Program-made: the position numbers and the translations under genes | Source: Cuniculiplasma sp. | GTDB lineage: Archaea; Thermoplasmatota; Thermoplasmata; Thermoplasmatales; Thermoplasmataceae | NCBI GenBank assembly: GCA_023256455.1 | Contig: JAGDXN010000015.1 | Location: forward strand, 19,601 to 33,324 | Direction: 5' to 3' | DNA length: 13,724 nucleotides | Notes under the pieces: generated by a model | The model's input: the letters and a program-made list of their open reading frames with translations, nothing else | What the model was told of the DNA's origin: nothing | The model's database searches: none | Part shown: positions 1 to 6,267 of the stretch, one piece after another | Layout: each line of letters starts with the position of its first letter | How positions within the stretch are numbered: the first letter of the stretch is position 1

Positions 1-644
1 TGGCAGGCATGATTGCTGCTGAAAAATCACTGGGTCTGACCGCGGATTGCGTTGACGTAAGTTATGAAAACAAAAGGCTGATTCAATTCAAGCCAGCCTT
101 TGGGGGTGGCATTGTGGCGAGGATAAGTTCCAGGACAAAGCCAGAAATGGCAACTGTCAGACCAGGAATGTTCAAAAAGAAGATTTCAAACTCGAACTTT
201 GATGTTGAAACAATAAGGGTCGAGGATTCTGGCGAATATGAGGTTATTAAAACAGATCTGGTGGAAAGCAAATTCATGCCTGTAAACAAGGCAGCGGTTG
301 TTCTTGGGATAGGAAGGGGTGTTAAAAGCAGGGCAGACATCGAAAAGGTGGTGAAGTTCTGCGAGGAAAACCACATAGCTGCGGGGGCTTCAAGGCCTGT
401 GGTGGATATGAGGATGATGCCAAGGCAGACTCAGATCGGTATCACCGGAACATCCATATCTCCCGATCTTTATGTTGCCATAGGCGTGGCCGGCATGGAC
501 TACCACATGGCAGGGCTCAGATATGCAAAAACCATTCTTGCCATAAACAACAATCCCGAGGCACCAATAAACCATCTTGCAGACTATGTTTGCAACTGCG
601 ATGCCGTGGAATTCATAAACAGAATCAGTACTGATCATCAATAG
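1..644 (+). CDS. etfA: Electron transfer flavoprotein, alpha subunit (C-terminal part, 5' end outside window)
   Basis: ETF-alpha carries the FAD that passes electrons from dehydrogenases to the membrane ETF oxidoreductase, working as a heterodimer with ETF-beta in the cytosol. The frame is open to the left edge (it reads A-G before the first ATG at 9), and the upstream residues match the interior of the family, so the ATG at 9 is not the true start. The visible ~213 residues contain the C-terminal FAD domain: VVLGIGRGVKS (family: GGRG), GASRPVVD, RQTQIGITGTSISPDLYVA, the AG..YHMAG segment that fits the SGAxxHLAG motif, and AINNNPEAPINHLADY, which fits AINxDxxAPIFxxADY. After ADY the usual GxVGD is replaced by VCNCD, a divergent detail. 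The gene stops at TAG 642-644, overlapping by 20 nt the end of the opposing membrane protein gene. Assignment as ETF-alpha is firm; whether etfB lies upstream cannot be seen. Confidence 0.93.
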   Translation, partial: AGMIAAEKSLGLTADCVDVSYENKRLIQFKPAFGGGIVARISSRTKPEMATVRPGMFKKKISNSNFDVETIRVEDSGEYEVIKTDLVESKFMPVNKAAVVLGIGRGVKSRADIEKVVKFCEENHIAAGASRPVVDMRMMPRQTQIGITGTSISPDLYVAIGVAGMDYHMAGLRYAKTILAINNNPEAPINHLADYVCNCDAVEFINRISTDHQ

Positions 645-1266
645 ACATTTCCTGTGATGGTTTTTTAGGCTTCCTGGGTTTTTTATCATTATTTTCCTCA
701 TATTTTTGCAATATGATCCCGCTTATCATTATGGCCGCGGCAAATACCTGCGCACTGGCATCTGGAAGTCCCATACCATAAAGGGAAAACCATATGGCCA
801 GGCCCCCTGCGAACGCTGCCACATAAAGGGCTATTCTTTCAAAGCGAATATAGGATATGGCTATGACAATGATTCCAATTATACCTGCAAGGACAATTCC
901 TGCAGGGGTGAATGCATATATGCCAATGGCAACCCCTCCACCTAAAGCGACGCACACCGCCAGCTCTGCAAGAAAAGAAAATATTACACCCCCAAGAACT
1001 GCCCCTATGGCAAGGATGAGTATATCAGGTGCACCTGTTACATGGAGACGTACCATGAGTATGGCAGTTATGACAAAACCCATATATGCTCCCAGTGCCA
1101 CTGTTATGTACTTCCAGGCAGTTTTTCCCCTGAAGGTGAGGGCCAGGCCTATGAGTATGAGTATGAGGTATACTGTGAACTGGGAAAAACCGAAAACGTC
1201 TGGCGGGATCAGGTTGTGAGGGTGCAATCTGTAAGTATAAAAGAACTTAATATTTAATTGTTGCAT
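625..1266 (-). CDS. Seven-helix membrane protein, DUF4203/TMEM198-like
   Basis: This 213-residue protein has no recognisable enzymatic motif. Hydrophobic segments fall at about residues 28-45, 53-72, 81-99, 101-118, 122-140, 144-161 and 171-187, giving seven predicted membrane helices rich in Gly and Ala. They are followed by a hydrophilic, strongly basic tail (KKPRKPKKP, ~195-203). The pattern of Gly-rich helices recalls the DUF4203/TMEM198-type membrane family, but this is a weak resemblance by eye. The ATG at 1266 is chosen because a TATA-like AT box (1291-1300) sits about 25-34 nt upstream, the spacing expected for a leaderless transcript; a TTG at 1227 is an alternative. The gene converges on etfA and overlaps it by 20 nt. 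Function unknown. Confidence 0.75.
   Translation of the reverse strand: MQQLNIKFFYTYRLHPHNLIPPDVFGFSQFTVYLILILIGLALTFRGKTAWKYITVALGAYMGFVITAILMVRLHVTGAPDILILAIGAVLGGVIFSFLAELAVCVALGGGVAIGIYAFTPAGIVLAGIIGIIVIAISYIRFERIALYVAAFAGGLAIWFSLYGMGLPDASAQVFAAAIMISGIILQKYEENNDKKPRKPKKPSQEMSIDDQY
661..684 (+). terminator. T-tract terminator candidate for etfA
   Basis: Two runs of six T (661-666 and 679-684) on the plus strand lie 17-40 nt after the etfA stop, and further T4-T5 runs follow to ~707. Archaeal RNA polymerase terminates at such T-rich stretches. The same bases encode, on the other strand, the Lys-rich tail of the opposing membrane protein. The terminator role is inferred. Confidence 0.45.
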
Positions 1267-1290
1267 AAAGCATTTAAAAAAGTTCAGGGG

Positions 1291-1300
1291 AAAAATTTAA
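1291..1300. promoter_or_regulatory. Shared symmetric TATA-like box for two divergent genes
   Basis: The AT box AAAAATTTAA contains the palindromic core AAATTT centred at 1295.5. Its centre is ~29 nt from the ATG of the leftward membrane protein gene (1266) and ~28 nt from the ATG of the rightward acetyltransferase gene (1324). This fits one TATA element serving both directions with leaderless transcripts. A second AT box (1271-1280) is also present. Inferred from sequence and spacing only. Confidence 0.5.
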
Positions 1301-1323
1301 GGAGACGCTTGCCTGTGCCCCCT

Positions 1324-1863
1324 ATGGACCCCGTCATAATAAAAAAGGGGAAAAGGATCTCCCTTGCAGTTCTCACCAGAGAGGATGCTCCCATATTGTA
1401 CAGAATAATCAATGACCAGGAGGTTCACAGAATGCTTTCATCTCCCGGAAAGATATATTCCCTTGTGGAGGAATATGAATGGATCGACAATATGGCAAAC
1501 GTATATGGGGAGAACGTGAATTTTTCCATAAAACTCAATGAAAACAACGAAACAATCGGAATAATTGGAATAAATCCCATGGACAGGGATGGAAGGGGCC
1601 ATGTTGGTTATTATCTCCACAGGGAACACTGGAACAGGGGATTCATGAAAGAAGCACTTTCGCTTATGATAGATTTCGCCTTCACCACCCTTAATCTCAG
1701 GAAACTGTACACACAGGTATATGCCGTAAATCCTGCATCCTCAAAGGTACTGGAATCAAACGGTTTCAGGAAGTGTGCCACTATGGAAAAGGATCATTAT
1801 GTACCGGGTCATGGATATGTTGATTCGTACATGTATGAACTTCTCAATCCACACAATTCCTGA
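1324..1863 (+). CDS. GNAT-family N-acetyltransferase (RimJ/RimL type)
   Basis: Predicted to move an acetyl group from acetyl-CoA to an amine, either a protein N-terminus or a small molecule; the substrate cannot be told. The ~179-residue product starts with the beta strand that opens the Acetyltransf_3-type fold (ISLAVLTREDAPILYRIIND). It then shows the central strand ETIGIIGINP, the acetyl-CoA loop region GHVGYYLHREHWNRGFMKEAL (a degenerate Q/RxxGxG/A: NRGFMKEA), and the C-terminal LRKLYTQVYAVNPASSKVLESNGF, whose N..S..V.E..GF is a hallmark of this subgroup. The frame extends upstream to a TTG at 1258, but those 22 residues are basic, lie in the promoter and match nothing of the fold. The ATG at 1324 suits a leaderless start from the AT box at 1291-1300. 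GTG 1315 and TTG 1309 with AAGGAG (1299-1304) are alternatives. Confidence 0.85.
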   Translation: MDPVIIKKGKRISLAVLTREDAPILYRIINDQEVHRMLSSPGKIYSLVEEYEWIDNMANVYGENVNFSIKLNENNETIGIIGINPMDRDGRGHVGYYLHREHWNRGFMKEALSLMIDFAFTTLNLRKLYTQVYAVNPASSKVLESNGFRKCATMEKDHYVPGHGYVDSYMYELLNPHNS

Positions 1864-1878
1864 GAATTCTTAAAAATT

Positions 1879-1892
1879 AATTATGCATAATT
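1879..1892. repeat. Perfect 14-bp palindrome between convergent genes
   Basis: AATTATGCATAATT is its own reverse complement. It lies 16 nt after the acetyltransferase stop and 44 nt beyond the 3' end of the opposing gene. It could form a weak hairpin at the end of either transcript or be a protein-binding site. AT-rich DNA yields such palindromes by chance fairly often, so the role is open. Confidence 0.35.
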
Positions 1893-1925
1893 TGAAAGAT
1901 CATGTTTGTATGGAATTCCTGAAAT

Positions 1926-1945
1926 TAAGATATTTTTAAAAAAAC
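1926..1945 (-). terminator. Poly-T terminator at the end of the phosphoesterase unit
   Basis: On the minus strand the 3' end of the EGxE membrane protein gene reads GGG, a run of seven T, then AAAAATA. The TTT TTT TAA encoding the last Phe-Phe-stop is thus itself a T tract of the type that terminates archaeal transcription. Inferred role. Confidence 0.45.
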
Positions 1946-2469
1946 CCGCTGGTCAGAACGACAAAGCCAATGCCATACATTATAACTATTGCTGTACCTT
2001 TCATGACAGAATCCTTAAGCCTTATGGCAAGTATTCTGAAAATGGCCAGGACAAGGATAAAACCAAGAATTCCTCCAAGAAGGGCTGAAAACAGATGGCC
2101 TGTAATGAGATAGGACGATATCTGGAACAGGTCAACCTCAATCCCCTCTGCAGCAATACCGAAGGCTGCGGTAAAAAAAGATCCGGAGGATGACCTGCTG
2201 TCAAAGAAAAGAAGGACAGCGGTGCCGATTCCAATAAAGATCAGGCCAATGGCTGTTTTCATAATTTTTTCAACCTGATCGTTTATGAGCACTGGAAGGT
2301 ATAGATAGGTCAGATAGATGAGCATAAATACAATTATGACACCCACTATTGTTCCCATATCTCCGCTTTTCCTGTTTGTGGAAGAGGCAGCCATGGAAAA
2401 TACGGACATCTCAACACCCTCAAAGGTACAGGGAACGAAAGAGATAAGGAAAGCCTCAGGGTAAAACAT
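1936..2469 (-). CDS. Small membrane protein with two EGxE repeats (COG4280/FTR1-like, uncertain)
   Basis: The 177-residue hydrophobic protein has about six predicted helices in two halves. Each half begins with a helix bearing a similar acidic motif: FEGVEM at residues 16-21 (E17, E20) and AEGIEV at 107-112 (E108, E111), separated by a Ser-rich loop (~88-97). Internally duplicated membrane proteins with an E-G-x-E helix occur in the FTR1 iron permease family (REGLE) and in predicted membrane proteins of the COG4280 type, where the Glu residues would bind a cation. The resemblance is by eye and the Arg of REGLE is absent. The ATG directly follows the TGA of the upstream phosphoesterase gene (TGAATG, no gap) and no Shine-Dalgarno sequence is evident, so translation is probably coupled. 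A metal or ion transport role is inference only. Confidence 0.72.
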   Translation of the reverse strand: MFYPEAFLISFVPCTFEGVEMSVFSMAASSTNRKSGDMGTIVGVIIVFMLIYLTYLYLPVLINDQVEKIMKTAIGLIFIGIGTAVLLFFDSRSSSGSFFTAAFGIAAEGIEVDLFQISSYLITGHLFSALLGGILGFILVLAIFRILAIRLKDSVMKGTAIVIMYGIGFVVLTSGFF

Positions 2470-4191
2470 TCAAACATTCCCCGCTGGAGATTTTTTATTA
2501 AACCTGCCCTCCTTTTTGAGCTTCCTGAACAGAAGAACAGCTGCAACAAGAAGCCCTATGAGGGAGGAAAACAGGTAATATTCCATGATGAACGAATATA
2601 TGTTGTCATACTGGTTCACGTAGGCTGAAATGGATATGGCCACAATAAACAGGGGAAGGGGTATATACAGGAATTTCCTGAATTTGAAAGATAGGGCCAT
2701 AATTATGAATCCAGCCAGTTCAAGGGGAAGGAGATAACCGATTCCAGGTGCAGGATATATGGATGCATATCCTGTGTGATCATGGACCACGGCAAAATAT
2801 CCATAATGTACAGGATATTGAAGTTTCATGGGGTAGGTCCAGTTATTCGGGCTTATGACAATGGGTGATCTTGGATTTTTTGTAAAATTAAACATTTGGT
2901 ACATTCCCTGAGTATTGCTTTCCGCAACCGTCTTTGTAAGATAGGGCAGGCCGAAGGTTTTATCGATGAATCCTGTAATTGTGTATCCCGATATGGTCTG
3001 ATTTCCCACAAAGGCCTCCCTGGCATAGGGCGAAATCACAATCAGGGGTATCCTCTGACCAAGGCCAAAGTGGTTGATGGATGGGGGAGTTATCTGATCA
3101 TAATATCCGCCACCCTCATCAAAGGTTATGAAAACTGCGGTGGAATTCCAGTATTTGCTTGTTTCAACGCAATTTAACACAGAGGCAAGTTTTTCTGAGC
3201 CTGAAAGTATGTTATAGGGTGGGTGCATGTCATACTGGCCATCCCTGCCTCCAAGGAACATGAGCCACGAAACATTGGGAAAATTATTTCCTTTCAGTTC
3301 GTTCTTAAAATCTGTTACATTTCCGAAGTGGTTCAGATAATTGTATGCGCCGTCAAACTCGTCCACGGGCCATGGAACCTTTCCCTCCTGTAGATCATAG
3401 GCATAGTATCCCCAGCTCACGTTGTTTTTTTGCAACTGGCCCATGATTGTGCTGTTGAAGGGTGCAACATTCCTTGCGGAATCGCTGTAAATATTGGCAG
3501 GCTCTCCAAGGAGGTAGGCCACCCTGTTTGGTTCAGTGAATCCCATGACAGGTGCAAAATAGTTATCCGATATGGAATATTCCTCTGCATAATCCCAGAG
3601 AATGCCAACCTGTTCATAGGAGAAGTAGGCCATTGACTGTGGTCCTGAATAATAATAGAAGCCGTTCTCTGTATCAAACCAGTAATCACCATGGTAGGAA
3701 CTCCAGCCCTCATAGGGGTCAATGGTTGAATTGCCGTCAGCATAGTAAGGGCTTGCCGTTCCAAACACATTGAACCATGGGACCTTTGGAACAGATATGT
3801 ATGAAAGAACGCCCTTTGAATTTTTTAGCTGGCTCACGTTTGTATACAGCCCTGTGGGTTTCATCACAGCATTTGTTATGTTATTCACAATGGGCGTATA
3901 TCCATAGGGATAGGTCCCGAATATGGTGTCAAAGGCCTGGTTCTCTTCTATAACAACTATTACGTGTCTTATCTTCCCGGAACTGTTTGGACCATAAACC
4001 TGAAATGTATGGGATGTACTGGCATCATGATTGCCGGAATTCCCTGTGTGTGCTAAAGGAATGGCAAACCCCATGGGGGCTGCAATGAGTGTGGCAATGA
4101 ATATGGAAAGGGCAATCCTCATAATGTTTTTGTTCAGATCAAATTTTTTTCTTTTATTTAGATCTATTCCCTTCATTTTAAAATCCCTCAT
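2470..4191 (-). CDS. Secreted, membrane-anchored phosphoesterase (acid phosphatase/phospholipase C family)
   Basis: The 573-residue protein belongs to the PF04185 phosphoesterase family, which hydrolyses phosphate monoesters or phospholipids outside the cell. A basic start and a hydrophobic segment (~24-47) form a signal peptide or anchor. Family motifs follow in order: HVIVVIEENQAFDTIFG with metal-ligand E83/N84; GFTEPNRVAYLLGE with T219 at the nucleophile site, where the family uses Thr or Ser; DMHPP with H323; and TFDEGGGYYD with D358/E359, then GQRIPLIVISPYAR. The middle is rich in Tyr, Trp and NxS/T sequons, typical of an exposed archaeal glycoprotein. Three further hydrophobic segments at ~485-502, 507-525 and 533-554 and a basic tail anchor the C-terminus. 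ATG 4191 is used; Met6 or Met24 are possible. It is first in a two-gene unit with the EGxE protein. Phosphatase versus phospholipase C specificity is not decided. Confidence 0.9.
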   Translation of the reverse strand: MRDFKMKGIDLNKRKKFDLNKNIMRIALSIFIATLIAAPMGFAIPLAHTGNSGNHDASTSHTFQVYGPNSSGKIRHVIVVIEENQAFDTIFGTYPYGYTPIVNNITNAVMKPTGLYTNVSQLKNSKGVLSYISVPKVPWFNVFGTASPYYADGNSTIDPYEGWSSYHGDYWFDTENGFYYYSGPQSMAYFSYEQVGILWDYAEEYSISDNYFAPVMGFTEPNRVAYLLGEPANIYSDSARNVAPFNSTIMGQLQKNNVSWGYYAYDLQEGKVPWPVDEFDGAYNYLNHFGNVTDFKNELKGNNFPNVSWLMFLGGRDGQYDMHPPYNILSGSEKLASVLNCVETSKYWNSTAVFITFDEGGGYYDQITPPSINHFGLGQRIPLIVISPYAREAFVGNQTISGYTITGFIDKTFGLPYLTKTVAESNTQGMYQMFNFTKNPRSPIVISPNNWTYPMKLQYPVHYGYFAVVHDHTGYASIYPAPGIGYLLPLELAGFIIMALSFKFRKFLYIPLPLFIVAISISAYVNQYDNIYSFIMEYYLFSSLIGLLVAAVLLFRKLKKEGRFNKKSPAGNV

Positions 4192-4263
4192 CTTTTTCCT
4201 CTTATGTAAGTAAGGCAGTAACAGGAGGGATTAGAAAAAATTAACATTGATACCCATGATATG

Positions 4264-4274
4264 AATATATAAAC
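4264..4274. promoter_or_regulatory. TATA-like box between phosphoesterase and pyrG
   Basis: AATATATAAAC with a TATATA core lies ~25-33 nt upstream of the ATG at 4299 on the plus strand, the spacing expected of a leaderless start for the short ORF there. Read on the minus strand (TTTATATATT) it could also serve the phosphoesterase gene with a ~50-nt leader; a second AT box at 4236-4244 is an alternative for that direction. Inferred from sequence. Confidence 0.45.
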
Positions 4275-4298
4275 ATAAATAGGAAAGGCCTCTGGCAG

Positions 4299-4430
4299 AT
4301 GGGGATTAATTGGAACGTCAGAGGATTGATGGAATTTAAAAACAGAAGATGTCATGTTTTCCATTCCTCTCCTGACCGATCCCTTCTGACAATTAGATTT
4401 AATACAGAATTACAATTCACTGAAAAATGA
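4299..4430 (+). CDS. Possible 43-codon upstream ORF overlapping the pyrG start
   Basis: An ATG at 4299 opens a 43-residue frame ([20 protein letters not shown] at the start, ending FTEK). It stops at TGA 4428-4430, so stop and pyrG start share ATGA, the overlap seen in translationally coupled genes. A TATA-like box lies 25-33 nt upstream of the ATG. Against it: the product matches no family I know, it uses a CGA codon that is rare here, and an open frame this short can arise by chance. It may be a leader peptide controlling CTP synthase or simply untranslated leader. Note that pyrG has a second TATA-like box of its own inside this frame. Confidence 0.3.
   Translation: MGINWNVRGLMEFKNRRCHVFHSSPDRSLLTIRFNTELQFTEK
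4320..4370 (+). repeat. Long imperfect inverted repeat upstream of pyrG
   Basis: The left arm AGAGGA-TTG-ATGGAA (4320-4334) pairs with the right arm TTCCATTCCTCT (4359-4370), giving 12 bp interrupted by a 3-nt bulge around a 24-nt loop. A CCTCTG at 4289-4294 could pair instead with CAGAGG at 4319-4324, so two pairings compete at the DNA level. It lies between the phosphoesterase and pyrG promoters and may be an operator, or an RNA stem if transcription starts near 4299. Confidence 0.45.
4398..4406 (+). promoter_or_regulatory. pyrG core promoter (TATA-like box)
   Basis: TTTAATACA lies 21-29 nt upstream of the pyrG ATG (4427), placing the expected transcription start at or next to the start codon. 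No Shine-Dalgarno sequence precedes the ATG, consistent with a leaderless mRNA. Inferred. Confidence 0.5.
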
Positions 4431-6031
4431 AATATATTATTATAACTGGCGGCGTTCTTTCCGGTATTGGAAAGGGCACGATTGCCTCCAGCCTTTGCCA
4501 TATTTTATCAAACAGCGGACTTCGTGTGAGCGCACTGAAAATTGATCCTTACCTGAATTATGATGCCGGCACAATGAATCCCTATCAGCATGGGGAGGTT
4601 TTCGTGCTGGACGATGGAAGCGAGGTCGATCTTGATCTGGGCAATTATGAAAGGTATCTTGACAGAAATCTGACTGGGGATAACAATATAACAACGGGGA
4701 AGGTTTACAAGGAGGTTATAGAGAGGGAAAGGAAGGGAGAATATCTGGGAAGCACTGTGCAGATCATACCCCATATAACCAATGAAATAAAGAGGAGAAT
4801 AAGAAAGGTTGCACTCAAGGACGATCTTGATCTTCTGGTCATAGAGGTGGGTGGAACGGTAGGGGATATTGAATCCATGCCCTTTCTGGAGGCACTCAGG
4901 CAGTTAAAGAGGGAAGAAAAGGGGCAGGTCACCTTTGTACATGTTACCCTTGTACCTGAAATCGGAAAGGAGATGGAACAGAAGACAAAGCCAACCCAGC
5001 ACAGCGTAAAAGCTTTAAAAGAAATAGGAATCCAGCCCGATATTTTGATGTGCAGGTCAATCAAGCCTCTGACAACAGATTCAAGGAGAAGAATATCTCT
5101 GTTCACAGATGTACCTGAGGATGCAATCATAAGTGTGTATGAGGCAGAAAACGCCTATCAGGTCCCTGAGATCATAGAAAAACAGGGAACCATAGAAATA
5201 ATCAAGCAAAATCTCAACCTTGAAACATCAAAGTATATGGATACATGGATCGAATACAAGGAAAAGCTCATGAATCCTCAGGAGTTCGTTACCATTGGAA
5301 TTATTGGAAAATATACGGAGCTTCATGATGCATACATAAGCCATAAGGAGGCATTTAACCACGCAACAGGTAACACGGGGATTGGTGTGAACCTGAAGTG
5401 GATTGATTCTGACAGTGTCAGGGAAAATATCCAGATTCTTTCAGATCTTGACGGCATCCTTGTGACTCCGGGTTTCGGATACAGGGGTGTGGAGGGAAAG
5501 ATAGCTTCTGTAAAATATGCAAGGGAGAACAGAGTCCCCTTCCTTGGGATCTGTCTTGGATTCCAGGTTGCGGTTATAGAATTTGCAAGGAACGTTATGG
5601 GCATATCGGATGCAAATAGCACAGAATTCTCAAAGGAAACAAAGAACCCTGTGATCGACATACTTCCTGAACAGGTAAATGTGAGCGAAATGGGTGGAAC
5701 CATGAGGCTTGGGGCCAAGGAGGTGGATATCCTTGACAATACACTTGCAATGGAACTGTACGGTGAAAAAAAGATCTTTGAGAGACACAGACACAGATAT
5801 GAAGTTAATCCAGAATACATTGAAAGGATAGAAAAGGCAGGAATGATATTTTCCGGAAGGGATGAACAGGGCATAAGGATGGAAATACTCGAACTCAATG
5901 ACAGAAAGAACTTCATTGCATCCCAGTATCATGCAGAGTTCAAGTCAAGGCCTCTCAATCCATCAAAGCTCCATCTCAATCTGGTAAAATGTGCACTGGA
6001 ATACAGGAAGAGCAGGGCAGGAAAAAACTGA
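4427..6031 (+). CDS. pyrG: CTP synthase (glutamine-hydrolysing)
   Basis: Makes CTP from UTP, ATP and glutamine, the last step of pyrimidine nucleotide synthesis; cytosolic and tetrameric in known members. The 534 residues match the usual length. The N-terminal synthetase domain (~1-265) has the ATP loop [10 protein letters not shown] (residues 8-17), [35 protein letters not shown] and [11 protein letters not shown]. The C-terminal class I glutamine amidotransferase domain (~285-530) has TPGFGYRG, the nucleophile elbow GICLGFQ with Cys376, and the His502-Ala-Glu504 pair in QYHAEF (most homologues read HPEF). All catalytic residues are present. The gene stands alone: it is divergent from the phosphoesterase unit and separated by >230 nt from the downstream lipase. 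A candidate leader ORF and inverted repeat upstream suggest regulation. Confidence 0.98.
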   Translation: MKYIIITGGVLSGIGKGTIASSLCHILSNSGLRVSALKIDPYLNYDAGTMNPYQHGEVFVLDDGSEVDLDLGNYERYLDRNLTGDNNITTGKVYKEVIERERKGEYLGSTVQIIPHITNEIKRRIRKVALKDDLDLLVIEVGGTVGDIESMPFLEALRQLKREEKGQVTFVHVTLVPEIGKEMEQKTKPTQHSVKALKEIGIQPDILMCRSIKPLTTDSRRRISLFTDVPEDAIISVYEAENAYQVPEIIEKQGTIEIIKQNLNLETSKYMDTWIEYKEKLMNPQEFVTIGIIGKYTELHDAYISHKEAFNHATGNTGIGVNLKWIDSDSVRENIQILSDLDGILVTPGFGYRGVEGKIASVKYARENRVPFLGICLGFQVAVIEFARNVMGISDANSTEFSKETKNPVIDILPEQVNVSEMGGTMRLGAKEVDILDNTLAMELYGEKKIFERHRHRYEVNPEYIERIEKAGMIFSGRDEQGIRMEILELNDRKNFIASQYHAEFKSRPLNPSKLHLNLVKCALEYRKSRAGKN

Positions 6032-6054
6032 TAGCAGTAAAATCGGAATAAAAA

Positions 6055-6066
6055 TTTATATTTTTT
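6055..6066 (+). terminator. T-rich terminator candidate after pyrG
   Basis: TTTATATTTTTT begins 24 nt after the pyrG stop codon and ends in six T. A small stem (AAAGGT 6082-6087, loop TTC, ACCTTT 6091-6096) follows, and another T5 run occurs near 6116. T tracts of this kind end archaeal transcripts; the role is inferred. Confidence 0.45.
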
Positions 6067-6143
6067 AAATTTCCTCAGATAAAAGGTTTCACCTTTATTC
6101 AAATAACCTTCTGCTATTTTTATGCGAAATATGGTGATGTTAA

Positions 6144-6201
6144 TAAGATAAATATTAGAATTAAGATAAAATTGTATATTAGATTTCTATATACAGTATA
6201 T
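6144..6201 (+). promoter_or_regulatory. Direct repeats and palindrome upstream of the lipase-like gene
   Basis: TAAGATAAA occurs at 6144-6152 and 6162-6170, and ATATTAGA at 6152-6159 and 6176-6183. The palindrome ATATAC-A-GTATAT follows at 6189-6201. They lie 36-93 nt upstream of the TATA-like box of the lipase gene, where archaeal activators or repressors bind. The region is very AT-rich, so chance similarity is possible. The rest of the 6032-6267 gap shows no gene. Confidence 0.35.
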
Positions 6202-6236
6202 TTAAAGAGCTGAAGGAACAATATTTATAAAGTCAA

Positions 6237-6246
6237 CATATAAATA
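6237..6246 (+). promoter_or_regulatory. Core promoter of the lipase-like gene
   Basis: CATATAAATA lies 22-31 nt upstream of the ATG at 6268, the spacing of a leaderless archaeal promoter. A second box, ATTTATAAA, lies just upstream (6223-6231). No Shine-Dalgarno sequence is seen. Inferred. Confidence 0.55.
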
Positions 6247-6267
6247 TGGGAACGGCTTTAAATTTTT

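Noticed and set aside
1149..1170. Hexanucleotide repeat (TATGAG-type, three units)
   Set aside because: It lies within the coding region and simply encodes the Leu/Ile run of the first helix on the minus strand; no sign of a functional repeat.
1042..1257. Open plus-strand frames within 706-1257, rich in Cys/Tyr or Met/Pro
   Set aside because: They are antisense to the seven-helix membrane protein gene, whose hydrophobic pattern is clear; their composition is a by-product of its codons.
1258..1323. N-terminal extension of the acetyltransferase from TTG 1258
   Set aside because: The 22 extra residues fall in the promoter region, overlap the divergent gene's start and match nothing of the GNAT fold; ATG 1324 fits the promoter spacing.
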